Below, one piece after another: positions 34,020 to 42,782 of a stretch of 64,000 nt of DNA (its first letter is position 1; each line of letters opens with the position of its first letter). A model generated the notes under the pieces. It ran no database searches. It was not told the DNA's origin and saw nothing but the letters and a program-made list of their open reading frames with translations. The position numbers and the translations under genes were made by a program. Source of the DNA: Solibacteraceae bacterium (lineage in GTDB: Bacteria > Acidobacteriota > Terriglobia > Bryobacterales > Bryobacteraceae); contig JAJPJX010000121.1 of assembly GCA_021324015.1 (NCBI GenBank), positions 1 through 64,000 of the forward strand, written 5' to 3'.

Positions 34020-34315
34020 TGCAGGAGCCGAATCCGTTTTCGATGCTCGATGACTCCGCGCGCATGGCATCGCCGAATCGCCAGCGCGTGCGCCAGATGC
34101 ACCCGGCGAGCAGGCTCCAGCGCGGTATCGCGGCCTTCCATAAGGCCTGCCGCAAGCGGATGCCTGCGGTGATGGAGAACGTTTTGTTCTTCGGGGGCCT
34201 GGCCTCCGTCGTGTACGGATGCTGGACCGTGTGGCACCCGTTGGGCCCGCTAGTCGGCGGTGGCCTGGCGGTGTGGGTTTCGATGCTCACCTCGCTGGAG
34301 CGTGAATCCAAATGA
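34019..34315 (+). CDS. Small phage membrane protein
   Basis: 98 aa. Two hydrophobic helices near the C-terminus (VLFFGGLASVVYGCW and GPLVGGGLAVWVSML). No family recognised. The gene lies between gpW and portal, an unusual place for a membrane protein. The start at 34019 is set by the TGATG overlap; a GTG 12 nt earlier is also in frame. Confidence 0.6.
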   Translation: MQEPNPFSMLDDSARMASPNRQRVRQMHPASRLQRGIAAFHKACRKRMPAVMENVLFFGGLASVVYGCWTVWHPLGPLVGGGLAVWVSMLTSLERESK

Positions 34316-35883
34316 ACCTCGTTCGGCGCGCGGCACAAATGACCATCGCGCCTCCCCAGCGCCAGGCGATGGGGACATTCCCGTTTGATGCGGCGGGGAA
34401 AGGCCGGCGCGGCTACGGCTGGAACCCGAGCTACCTCGGCCTCAACACGCTGCTGTTCTCGCATGGCCTTGAGCTGCTCACGCGGAACCGCGACGCGGTG
34501 CGCAATAGCGCCTGGGCCGTGGGCGCCATCGAGTCGTATGTGGCGAACGCCATCGGACGTGGCATCCGGCTGATTCCCCAGCACCCGGATGAGAAGGTCC
34601 GCGACCTGATCCGCCATAAGTGGGAGCGATGGATTCGCGAGTCCGACGTGGAGTACGACCCGAAAAACCCGGCCTCCGGGCAGACTGACTTCTACGGCCA
34701 GCAGATGCTCGTCGCGCGGGAGTGCATGGAGGCCGGCGAGGTATTCGTCCGGTTCCGGCCGCGCCCGTTGAAAGAGGGATTGTCGGTCCCGCTTCAGTTG
34801 CAGTTGATCGAGGCCGAGCAGTTGCCTCTGTGGCGCAACCAGCCAACGCCGGATGTGCCCGAGCAGAATCGCGTCCGGTGCGGCGTGGAATTCCGGCCCG
34901 ATGGCCGGCGTGCCGCGTACCACTTCTGGCAGGCACATCCGGGCGAGACGATGTTCTTCCCGATGGAGGCGCTGCATGTGGAGCGCGTGCCCGCCAGCGA
35001 GGTCCTGCACGTATACAAGCCGATCCGCGCCGGACAGTTCCGCGGCATGCCGTGGCTGACCTCGGTGCTCGCGAAGCTCTACGAGCTCGAGCAGTACACC
35101 GACTCCGAGATCGCGCGCAAGAAGGCGGCGGCGATGATCACCGGATTCATCAAGCAGGTGAGTCCGGACAATCCGGTCATGGTGCCGGATCAGACCATCG
35201 GCGCCCAGGGGCAGCCCGAGCCTGGCACGCAGATCACCAAGCTCGAACCGAACACGTTCATCAACCTGGGATTCGGGGAGGAGGTCCAGTTCGCACAGGT
35301 CCCGGAGACGCAGGACTATAAGAGCTTCATCCGCGCGTGCCTCCAGGCGTTCGCGGCTGGCGCGGGCCTCGCGGAGTACCAGATCTCGGGCGACCTGTCG
35401 GGGATCAACTACTCTTCGATCCGTGCCGGCCTGCTGGAGTTTCGGCGCAAGTGCGAGCAGTTCCAGCACGCGGTGTTCGTCTTCCAGTTTTGCCATCCGG
35501 TTTACCGGGTCTGGCTCCGTGCGGCCATGCTTGCGATGGTGTTCAGCATCGAGCTTCTGAACGCCTATGACCGGGACCCGGAACCGTTCGAGGCGGCGCA
35601 GTGGGTCACGCCGGGCTGGCCGTGGGTCGACCCGGAGAAGGACATGAAGGCCGCCGAGCGCGCGATCCGCGACGGCCTGTCCACGCGCTCGATTGAGTGT
35701 GCGGCTCAGGGTTACGACGCCTCTGTCATCGACGCGCAGCAGAAGGCCGACAATGACCGCGCCGACAGGCTCGGCCTTTCCTACGATTCGGATGGCCGGA
35801 AGATCCTGACCGGCCGCAACGCCGGCCTCACGGAGGAGGAGGTCGCGGAGGCGGCGGCGACGGGAAAGGTGGAGGCGCAATGA
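34312..35883 (+). CDS. Portal protein, lambda gpB family
   Basis: 523 aa. Dodecameric portal through which DNA enters the head and to which the tail joins. Family segments seen: VGAIESYVANAIGRGIRL, DFYGQQMLVARECMEAGEVFVRFRP, and NYSSIRAGLLEFRRKCEQFQ near residue 370. Overlaps both neighbours by four bases. Confidence 0.93.
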   Translation: MNLVRRAAQMTIAPPQRQAMGTFPFDAAGKGRRGYGWNPSYLGLNTLLFSHGLELLTRNRDAVRNSAWAVGAIESYVANAIGRGIRLIPQHPDEKVRDLIRHKWERWIRESDVEYDPKNPASGQTDFYGQQMLVARECMEAGEVFVRFRPRPLKEGLSVPLQLQLIEAEQLPLWRNQPTPDVPEQNRVRCGVEFRPDGRRAAYHFWQAHPGETMFFPMEALHVERVPASEVLHVYKPIRAGQFRGMPWLTSVLAKLYELEQYTDSEIARKKAAAMITGFIKQVSPDNPVMVPDQTIGAQGQPEPGTQITKLEPNTFINLGFGEEVQFAQVPETQDYKSFIRACLQAFAAGAGLAEYQISGDLSGINYSSIRAGLLEFRRKCEQFQHAVFVFQFCHPVYRVWLRAAMLAMVFSIELLNAYDRDPEPFEAAQWVTPGWPWVDPEKDMKAAERAIRDGLSTRSIECAAQGYDASVIDAQQKADNDRADRLGLSYDSDGRKILTGRNAGLTEEEVAEAAATGKVEAQ

Positions 35884-37541
35884 AGCACCTCACGCATGTC
35901 GCGTCGCGGTTCATCAACACGCCTCTGATGATCCACCCGCCCAAGTTGGAGGTGATCATCAAGGCCATCGGGCCGCGCTTGGGCATTCTCGCCGACGCGG
36001 TGCTGGCGCAGCGGGTCCCGATGGACGCGACGGTCACGCTAATGCAGCGTTACACCGCCGAGGCTGAGGAGCGTGACTATTCGGTCATCGACGGTATCGC
36101 CGTCATCCCGGTGCAGGGCACGCTGCTCAAGAAGGAGTCGTTCATGTCCGCGTGGAGCGGCTCCTCCTCGTATGAGCACATTCAGCGCCAGATGGCCGAC
36201 GCGGTTGCGGACGCGGGCGTCTCCGCGATACTGCTCGATATCGACTCGCCGGGTGGTGAGACTGCCGGGTGCTTCGATCTGGCCGATTACATCTTCTCCG
36301 CGCGGAAAGAGAAGCCCGTCTGGGCCGTGGCGAACGACATTGCTCTGTCGGCAGCGTATGCCATCGCCAGTTCGGCGAGCAAGATTTACCTGAACCGCAC
36401 CGGAGCGGTTGGTTCCATCGGCGTGTACGCGCTGCACGTGGACCAGTCGGGCTTCGATAAGGACTTGGGCGTCAAGTACACCTATGTGTTTGCCGGCGCG
36501 CGCAAGGTGGATGCCAACCCGCACGAGCCGCTTTCGGATCGCGCGCAGTCGGACATCCAGGACGAAGTTGACCGCGAGTACGGTCTCTTCACGGAGACCG
36601 TAGCGCGGAATCGCAAGGCTAGCAGGAAGGCCATCGTTGCCACGGAGGCCTCGGTGTTCTGGGCCGACAATGCTATCCCGCTGCTGGCCGACGAGCTTGG
36701 CACGTTTGACGATGCCATGAATGCCCTGCGTGAGGTGGCCAACGGCTCGGCGTTGGTCACCCGGCCTGGTAAGGCGATGTCGCAGGTCTTGGCTGCCGAG
36801 CCTGTAATCCCAATCGCGGCGCAACCCGCCGCAGGAGATGCCGATATGGCGGAACTGGAAGCCGGGGCCGTCGTCGCGAAGAAGGACGGCGAACCCGAAG
36901 AGAAGAAGTCCAAAAAGGAGCCGGAGAAGTCCGATGCCAAGGAGTGTGACTCCAAAGGCAAGGATGGCGACGGGAAGGACGGCGACGAGGAAGACGGAGC
37001 CGAGGGCAAGAAAGGCAAAGGCAAGAAGAGCGAGAAGGAGGACGAGATGACCGAGGGCAAGAAGGCCGCCCGCGTCGCCGGGGTCGGCCAGCCCCTCCAA
37101 GCCATGCGCTCCGAGTCCGACATCCAGGCCATCGCCGCGCTCTGCAAGATGGCCGGGAAGCCCGAGATGGCCGCCGAGTTCCTGATGCGGAAGAACTCGA
37201 AGGGCGAATACATGAGCGTCGCGGAGGTCAGCGCGGAGTTGACGAACTCTCGCGTCGCGGAAAGCGAGAGCCACATGATCGATTCGCGTGTGAACCCGAA
37301 TGCGGGTTCTGGTGGTATCGCGGAGCTGGAGGCGCAGGCCACGTCCTATGCCCGCCAGAACCGCGGACAGGTGACCCAGGCGATGTACGTCAACGGCGTG
37401 ACCACCAAGGTCACGAAGGAGCGGGCGTATTCGGCGATGCTCGAAGAGCACCCCGAAGCGTATGCGGCCTTCCGCGCGCAGCACAACGCGAAGGGCCTGA
37501 TCGCCACGCTCGAAGCGGCGGTAATCCGCCTGGCGCGGTAG
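35880..37541 (+). CDS. S49-family prohead protease fused to scaffold-like C-terminus
   Basis: 553 aa. Residues 60-300 form a ClpP/SppA-like S49 domain with DIDSPGGETAGCF near 119 and the nucleophile Ser in NDIALSAAYAIAS near 156. A highly charged stretch (residues 320-400, Glu/Lys/Asp-rich) links to a C-terminal part resembling a scaffold (cf. lambda gpC/Nu3). An internal start for a free scaffold is possible, for example MTEGKKAARVAG near 37047. Overlaps the portal by ATGA. Confidence 0.9.
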   Translation: MKHLTHVASRFINTPLMIHPPKLEVIIKAIGPRLGILADAVLAQRVPMDATVTLMQRYTAEAEERDYSVIDGIAVIPVQGTLLKKESFMSAWSGSSSYEHIQRQMADAVADAGVSAILLDIDSPGGETAGCFDLADYIFSARKEKPVWAVANDIALSAAYAIASSASKIYLNRTGAVGSIGVYALHVDQSGFDKDLGVKYTYVFAGARKVDANPHEPLSDRAQSDIQDEVDREYGLFTETVARNRKASRKAIVATEASVFWADNAIPLLADELGTFDDAMNALREVANGSALVTRPGKAMSQVLAAEPVIPIAAQPAAGDADMAELEAGAVVAKKDGEPEEKKSKKEPEKSDAKECDSKGKDGDGKDGDEEDGAEGKKGKGKKSEKEDEMTEGKKAARVAGVGQPLQAMRSESDIQAIAALCKMAGKPEMAAEFLMRKNSKGEYMSVAEVSAELTNSRVAESESHMIDSRVNPNAGSGGIAELEAQATSYARQNRGQVTQAMYVNGVTTKVTKERAYSAMLEEHPEAYAAFRAQHNAKGLIATLEAAVIRLAR

Positions 37542-37566
37542 CCCCGCGCGGAAAGGAAACAACGAT

Positions 37567-37935
37567 ATGGCGTATGAACAGACTCTTCGTACCGTTGGGG
37601 TTCCCGCCAGCGCGGACCTGAGCGCGTCTCAGTTCTGCTTCATGGTGGTGAACTCCAATGGTCAGCTCGCGGTGCCTTCGGCCCAGGCGGTTGCCGATGG
37701 CGTACTTCAGGACAAGCCGAACGGGCAGGGCGTCCAGGGAGAACTGGCGATCCTGGGCGTTACCAAGCTCGTTACCGGCGCCGCAGTCACGGCGGGCGAC
37801 CCGTTGACGCCGGATGCGAGCGGCCGCGGCGTTACCGCCTCGGCGGGCAACTTTGTGCGGGCGCGCGCCCTGGCCTCGTCCAGCGGTGCGGGCATCATCA
37901 TTCCCGCGCTGCTCATCGGCGCTTACAAGATGTAG
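37567..37935 (+). CDS. Capsid decoration protein (DUF2190)
   Basis: 122 aa, beta-rich (GELAILGVTKLVTGAAVTAGDPL), the DUF2190 capsid cement pattern, equivalent in place to lambda gpD. GAAAGGAAACA ribosome site. Followed by a terminator-like hairpin before the capsid gene. Confidence 0.85.
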   Translation: MAYEQTLRTVGVPASADLSASQFCFMVVNSNGQLAVPSAQAVADGVLQDKPNGQGVQGELAILGVTKLVTGAAVTAGDPLTPDASGRGVTASAGNFVRARALASSSGAGIIIPALLIGAYKM

Positions 37936-37969
37936 CCGCCAGCAGTCCCCCAGCAGTAAGCAGCACCCA

Positions 37970-37999
37970 GCCGTCCGGCAACGGGCGGCTTTTGTTTTT
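37970..37999 (+). terminator. Rho-independent terminator between decoration and capsid genes
   Basis: GCCGTCC (37970-37976), loop GGCAAC, GGGCGGC (37983-37989), then TTTTGTTTTT. It lies inside the structural operon, so it is likely leaky or controlled by antitermination, or the capsid gene has its own promoter. Confidence 0.75.
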
Positions 38000-38018
38000 G
38001 GGAAGGAGAAACAAGTAA

Positions 38019-39023
38019 ATGCCTCAACCGACTTTGGGCGACGTTCACGTGAACCGCCCGCTGACGAACATCTCGGTGGCTTACAGCCAGGAGGCGGCTG
38101 GCGTTGAGTTTGTTGCCGACCGCGCGTTCCCCGGCATCCCCGTCGAGATGAAGAGCGACTTGTACTACACGTATAAGCGCGCCGACTTCAACCGCGACGA
38201 AATGCAGTTGCGCGCCATCGCGACCGAGTCTGCCGGCTCCGGCTACGGGCTCGATTCGACGGGCACGTATAGCTGCAACGTCTGGGCGCTCCACAAGGAC
38301 GTGGACGACCAGATCCGCGCCAACAGCGACACCCCGCTGTCGCCGGATCGCGATGCCACTATCTTTCTGACGAACAAGGCCCTTATCCGCCGTGAGAACG
38401 TCTGGGCTGGCACGTTCTTCAAGTCCGGTGTGTGGACCGGCGAAGTCGCTGGACAGGCGACCGCCGACAGCACGCACGTGATGTATTGGGATTACGCCAC
38501 GTCGGCTCCTATCACGGACATCCGCCACGCGAAGACCCAGATGCGCCTGAACTCGGGCGGGTTCACGGCCAACATCGGCGTGTTCTCGCGCGCCGTGTTC
38601 GACAAGCTGGTCGATCACCCCGACTTCATCGACCGTACCAAGTACGGCCAGACGGCGCCCAATCCGGCCATGGCGACGCGCCGGATCATCGCCGAGATCC
38701 TGGAACTGGAAGAGGTCCTCGTGATGGATTCGGTGTACAACACGGCCGCCGAGGGCGGGACCGAGTCCAACTCCTTCATCGGCGGGCTGTCGGCCGCGCT
38801 GTTCTACCGGCCGCGCAACGCCGGTCTGATGACCCCGAGCGCCGGGTACACGTTCAACTGGACCGGCCTGATCGGCAGCACGGGCGGCGCCGGCCTGCGG
38901 ATTAAGACGTTCCGCATGGAGCACCTCGCCAGCGACCGCGTGGAGATCGATTCCGCGTTCGATATGCGGATCGTCTCGAAGGACTGCGGCTTCTTCTTCA
39001 ACAACGTCATCTCGGCGGTGTAG
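38019..39023 (+). CDS. Major capsid protein (lambda gpE type)
   Basis: 334 aa. Begins MPQPTLGDVHVNRPLTNISVAY and contains FADRAFPG-like VADRAFPGIPVEMKSDLYYTY and a C-terminal DRVEIDSAFDMRIVSKDCGFFF. It follows the decoration gene and precedes joining proteins, the lambda order. GGAAGGAGAAACAAG ribosome site. Confidence 0.9.
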   Translation: MPQPTLGDVHVNRPLTNISVAYSQEAAGVEFVADRAFPGIPVEMKSDLYYTYKRADFNRDEMQLRAIATESAGSGYGLDSTGTYSCNVWALHKDVDDQIRANSDTPLSPDRDATIFLTNKALIRRENVWAGTFFKSGVWTGEVAGQATADSTHVMYWDYATSAPITDIRHAKTQMRLNSGGFTANIGVFSRAVFDKLVDHPDFIDRTKYGQTAPNPAMATRRIIAEILELEEVLVMDSVYNTAAEGGTESNSFIGGLSAALFYRPRNAGLMTPSAGYTFNWTGLIGSTGGAGLRIKTFRMEHLASDRVEIDSAFDMRIVSKDCGFFFNNVISAV

Positions 39024-39025
39024 CC

Positions 39026-39349
39026 ATGGCGTTTTACCGCAGACCCAACTGGGCGCAGTTGACCAAGGACGGCGTGCCGCCGCTTTACGTGCTGCGCCCG
39101 CTCTCGGGCGGGTGGACACCGCCGAACGTAGGCGACGAGTACCCGGCCCCTGACCCGGCCAACAAGTTCCAGATGATGCGCGCCCGCCAGATGTACGAGC
39201 AGCGTCGTGTGGGCCCGTGGCCGGATCTGGAAATCGCGCTGCTCAAATCGGGGCGGCAGCAGCCTCCGCAGCATGCGAAGCCCGCCGCCCCGCACAGAGC
39301 GGGAAAGGAGAAGAAGGATGGCTCTCGAAATCCACAAAACCGCAATTAA
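39026..39349 (+). CDS. Phage structural-region hypothetical protein
   Basis: 107 aa starting two bases after the capsid stop. First 70 residues are compact and aromatic; the tail is Lys/Pro/Gln-rich and disordered. Place matches lambda FI, but no sequence evidence supports that. Overlaps the next gene by 32 nt. Confidence 0.55.
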   Translation: MAFYRRPNWAQLTKDGVPPLYVLRPLSGGWTPPNVGDEYPAPDPANKFQMMRARQMYEQRRVGPWPDLEIALLKSGRQQPPQHAKPAAPHRAGKEKKDGSRNPQNRN

Positions 39350-39818
39350 CGCGCCGCAGTTTCAGGGCGACGGCAGCACGCTCAAGAACATTGGCAGCGC
39401 CGCCCTGAACCCGCTGGTGCAGCAGGTCGCCACGGTTACGCTGACGGCGGCGAACATTCAGGCGATGAAGACCACGCCGGTCAGCATTCTGCCGGCGCCG
39501 GGCGCTGGCAAGGTGCTCATCATCGACGCCATCGCGTTCCAGTTCAAGCACGGGAGCAGCCAGTTCTCGGGCGGCGGCGCCGTCACGTTCCAGTATCACG
39601 GGACCTCGATCACGCCGCACACGGGCAGCGTGGCCGCCAGCGTGATCAACGCCGCCTCCGATGACGTGCAGTACCTCGGCCCGAACACCAGCGCCGCTAT
39701 CGACCTCCAGACCGCGATCAACTTGGGCCTGGACATCACCAACGCGACCGCTGCGTTCGCGTCGGGCAATGGCACGGCCATCGTGACAGTCTGGTACTCG
39801 GTGCTGACGCTGGGGTAG
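39318..39818 (+). CDS. Phage structural protein, unknown
   Basis: 166 aa from ATG 39318 with AAAGGAGAAGAAGG upstream. Sequence is beta-rich and Ala/Thr-heavy (LLPAPGAGKVLIIDAIAFQF-like core), typical of a virion surface or head accessory protein. No named family. Confidence 0.6.
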   Translation: MALEIHKTAINAPQFQGDGSTLKNIGSAALNPLVQQVATVTLTAANIQAMKTTPVSILPAPGAGKVLIIDAIAFQFKHGSSQFSGGGAVTFQYHGTSITPHTGSVAASVINAASDDVQYLGPNTSAAIDLQTAINLGLDITNATAAFASGNGTAIVTVWYSVLTLG

Positions 39819-39822
39819 CGCC

Positions 39823-40119
39823 ATGAGGACCATTGGCCTCAACCGGGCGTCTTTCCCGGCGCTCAATCCCGGCACCACCCAGACCCTTGCCATCGGGTCC
39901 TCCTCGGTCGCCACGGCTGCGCCGATTGGCGCGGACGTGGTGCGCCTGGTGGCGACCGCGGATTGCTATATCGCCATCGGCTCGAACCCTACGGCGACCG
40001 CCACCAACATGTTCCTGCCGGCGAAGATGCCCGAGAACTTCGTGATCGCCCAGACGGACAAGATCGCGGTACTCCAGGTCGCCTCGGGCGGCACGCTGTT
40101 CATCACCCCGGCGCAATAG
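39823..40119 (+). CDS. Phage structural protein, unknown
   Basis: 98 aa, beta-rich, with ADVVRLVATADCYIAIGS and KIAVLQVASGGTLFI. Related in style to small head/tail surface proteins in siphoviruses. Sits 4 nt after the previous gene. Confidence 0.6.
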   Translation: MRTIGLNRASFPALNPGTTQTLAIGSSSVATAAPIGADVVRLVATADCYIAIGSNPTATATNMFLPAKMPENFVIAQTDKIAVLQVASGGTLFITPAQ

Positions 40120-40120
40120 C

Positions 40121-40438
40121 ATGGCGTTCGCCGATCTTGTCAACGCGATGGACACGGCTTGCATCGCAGCCTTCGGCACGCCGGTCACGTTCACCCCGCA
40201 GGATGGTTCCGGGCCGCAGCAGATCACCGGCATCATTCAGACTCCGGCGATAGCCGAAGATTACGTCCCCGGCAGCGTTCAGGGCACCTCGGTGGTTCGG
40301 TTATTCGTCCGGTTCGCCAACATCAGCCCGCCGCCGCAGCATGGAGACACCATTACGATCAACGGCGTCGTGTACGACGTGCTGGAGGTCGCGGTGGACG
40401 TGCAGGGCGGCGCCGTTTTGAAGCTCAGGACCACGTAA
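40121..40438 (+). CDS. Head-tail joining protein, gpFII-like
   Basis: 105 aa. Contains GTPVTFTPQDGSGPQQITGI and HGDTITINGVVYDVLEV, the barrel pattern of lambda gpFII family connectors that seal head to tail. Place before the tail terminator fits. Confidence 0.7.
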   Translation: MAFADLVNAMDTACIAAFGTPVTFTPQDGSGPQQITGIIQTPAIAEDYVPGSVQGTSVVRLFVRFANISPPPQHGDTITINGVVYDVLEVAVDVQGGAVLKLRTT

Positions 40439-40926
40439 TGCTGAACGCATCGCCTATTGTGGATGCCATCGCCGGCGTGCTCCAGACGATTCCGGATCTG
40501 GCCGCCGCGATGACCGTGCTGGAGGGTCAGAGCCCGGTTTGCCGGATCGAGGCTTTCCATTACCGCTTGGGCATGGATTACCGCCTGGCGCAGCGGATTT
40601 ATAAAATGCCCGCGCCCTCGATGCTCGTGGCGTGGGATGGCACGCAGGGCGGGAATTTCGACGGCCAGACCATTTGGAAGCACCGCTTCAACGTGTATTT
40701 CCGCATGGGAAACGCGGCCGGCCTGAGCGAGCCAGTCGGGTACGAGGACCTGTGGTCGATCCTTTGCAACCAGCCTCCCGCTGGCAGCCCGGTTGGTATC
40801 CGGTACATGCACCTTTATCCCGGCCTCGACATCATGGACACGCCGAGCGTCGCCCACGCGCTCGACGAGGACTTGCAGGACCGCTTCGTGGGCACGCTGG
40901 TCATACCAGAGATTGGAGACAACTGA
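40438..40926 (+). CDS. Tail terminator-like protein (gpU type)
   Basis: 162 aa. Helical start (IVDAIAGVLQTIPDLAAAMTVL), then a beta sheet. Length and place just before the tail tube protein fit a gpU-like tail terminator; sequence alone does not prove it. Start overlaps the previous stop by one base (TAATG). Confidence 0.6.
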   Translation: MLNASPIVDAIAGVLQTIPDLAAAMTVLEGQSPVCRIEAFHYRLGMDYRLAQRIYKMPAPSMLVAWDGTQGGNFDGQTIWKHRFNVYFRMGNAAGLSEPVGYEDLWSILCNQPPAGSPVGIRYMHLYPGLDIMDTPSVAHALDEDLQDRFVGTLVIPEIGDN

Positions 40927-41129
40927 TGCCTGATCTGAAGCAAGAGATGGCCGACGTGGCGGCGGCCATCGAGAAGTTGGAGGCGCAGGCCGCAGCGCCC
41001 GCCGCCCCGCCCGCGCCCGGCAAGGTCCGGCTGCGCCACCCCCACACTGGCGACATCAAGGAGGTCGATGCCGTCCCCGAGAAGCTCATTCCGATCATGG
41101 GCCTCGGCTACCAGCAGGTGAAGGAGTAA
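40926..41129 (+). CDS. Small phage protein, unknown
   Basis: 67 aa: a helix (DLKQEMADVAAAIEKLEAQ), an Ala/Pro linker and RLRHPHTGDIKEVDAV. Often found before tail tube genes. Overlaps the previous stop (TGATG). Confidence 0.55.
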   Translation: MPDLKQEMADVAAAIEKLEAQAAAPAAPPAPGKVRLRHPHTGDIKEVDAVPEKLIPIMGLGYQQVKE

Positions 41130-41133
41130 ATCC

Positions 41134-42147
41134 ATGGCCGCGAGAATTCAGCAACTCATCCTGGGCCTCGGCAAGAACAAGCAGACCAACATCTCGACTG
41201 CCGGGTCCACGTTCCTGCGCCTGAAGAAGATCGACACCACGGTCACGACGCCGAAGCCGGTGTTCGAGAACGACGCTGCCGAAATCGGCAAGCAGAACGA
41301 GTTCATCTTCCAGACGTTCCCGTCGCACTACGACGTCGCGAACCGCATCGAGAAGTACGCCAGCGCGGAATTCGTGACCTGGGCAACCGCTTATGCTCTT
41401 GGCAACGTGACGATGACCGGCTCGTCCGCGCCCTACACCTATACCATCGTGCCGATCGATCCCGGCACCACCATCGAGCTGCCGTACTTCTCGGTGGTCG
41501 AGCAGGTTGCCGAGGGCGGTGGCAGCGCGGTCGATAATCTTTATGTCGGCTGCGCCATCGAAGACTTCACGTATCAGTTCAACTACGGGCCTGGCCGCGC
41601 CTCCTCGAAGATGACGGTCAACTGGGTCGGCTCTGGCCTGCTGACCACGCCTTCGGGCATCACGGTGCCGGCGCTCACGACCGAGAACAACATGCTTGCG
41701 GCTTCGATGTCGCTGTCGGTCAACGGCGTCGATTACGTGGCGACGAAGCGCATTCTGTCGGGCAGCATCGGCTGGAAGAACAACCTCCTCCTGAACGCGG
41801 GATTCTTCCCCGGCTCCGGCTTGCAGAATGGCCTCCAGGTCCGCGGCCGCCTGGAAATCGGCGCCCGCGTGCCGTCGTTCCAGTTCACCGCGCGGTTGCT
41901 TTCGGGATCGACCGAGTACAACACGCTCGTCAACCAGACCACCGGCACGGCGACGCTCAGCGTCCAGCACGACGCGGGCAATTCGGTGTCTTTCAGCTTC
42001 CCGCAGATGGCGTTCCAGATCGTCGAGAACGCCGAAGCCGATGGCATCGTGGCGGTGACCGTGACCGGCGCGCCCCAGTACAACACCACCCAGAACACGG
42101 TGCTGTCGGTCACGACGAAGTGCGGCATTTCCGGTATCGCGCAGTAA
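41134..42147 (+). CDS. Major tail tube protein (gpV-like)
   Basis: 337 aa. Beta-rich with segments such as AEFVTWATAYALGNVTMTGS and SMSLSVNGVDYVATKRILSG, and an Ig-like end. It precedes the G/GT chaperone pair and the tape measure gene, the place of the tail tube in siphoviruses. A role as tube monomer is well supported by synteny. Confidence 0.8.
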   Translation: MAARIQQLILGLGKNKQTNISTAGSTFLRLKKIDTTVTTPKPVFENDAAEIGKQNEFIFQTFPSHYDVANRIEKYASAEFVTWATAYALGNVTMTGSSAPYTYTIVPIDPGTTIELPYFSVVEQVAEGGGSAVDNLYVGCAIEDFTYQFNYGPGRASSKMTVNWVGSGLLTTPSGITVPALTTENNMLAASMSLSVNGVDYVATKRILSGSIGWKNNLLLNAGFFPGSGLQNGLQVRGRLEIGARVPSFQFTARLLSGSTEYNTLVNQTTGTATLSVQHDAGNSVSFSFPQMAFQIVENAEADGIVAVTVTGAPQYNTTQNTVLSVTTKCGISGIAQ

Positions 42148-42167
42148 ATCCACTCCCAGGAGTATCT

Positions 42168-42782
42168 ATGTACGGCAGCATTCCCAACGAGGGCATCGCC
42201 ATTCGCGTGCCCAACCCGCCCAAGACGGCCCGCGTTCGCCTCCCGACCACCGAGGAGATGCTGGGCCGTCTGGCGCAGCAGAAGTCGATCCGGCGCACCA
42301 TCGGCCGGCGCAAGTCGCAGACGGAGTACGTCTCGAATCCCAAGGCCGATCTCGCCTTGTTCAACCAGATCCGGTTGGACAAGGACGGCCCGGAGTTCGA
42401 CGAGTTCGAGGCCGGCAATGCGATCTCGAAGCTCACGTTCTGCGACGTGACCGGCTGCGAGCGCGTGGGCGACGAGTACCAGATCACGCTCAAGACGCCG
42501 TTCGGCGACACCGTTCACACGATGAAAATCCCGACGCAGCGGGATATCACCGTGTACCGCCGCACGGTCGTCTCCTCTACCGATCTGCCTCATGGCCAGG
42601 AGGAGTTGCGTTACCGCATCGAGCCTGCCATGGATCTGTACGATTCGACGGTGAGCAAGATCGAGGGTTATGCCGATGGCTACAAGGCCGCCGACGTGCC
42701 GCCGCACCACAAATCGGCGGTCGTGGTCGAACTGGTCCAGGCCATCGAGGACATGGACCCCTCGCTCGACCCAAACTCCTAG
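42168..42782 (+). CDS. Tail assembly chaperone G
   Basis: 204 aa from ATG 42168 (AGGAG ribosome site; an in-frame upstream ATG would lie inside the tube gene). Binds and folds the tape measure protein during tail assembly. Recognised mainly by place and by the -1 slippery site in its last codons. Ends 4 nt after C CCA AAC. Confidence 0.75.
   Translation: MYGSIPNEGIAIRVPNPPKTARVRLPTTEEMLGRLAQQKSIRRTIGRRKSQTEYVSNPKADLALFNQIRLDKDGPEFDEFEAGNAISKLTFCDVTGCERVGDEYQITLKTPFGDTVHTMKIPTQRDITVYRRTVVSSTDLPHGQEELRYRIEPAMDLYDSTVSKIEGYADGYKAADVPPHHKSAVVVELVQAIEDMDPSLDPNS

Noticed and set aside
42120-42782. Longer chaperone G from an upstream ATG at 42120
   Set aside because: The first 16 codons lie inside the tail tube gene; ATG 42168 has its own AGGAG site.
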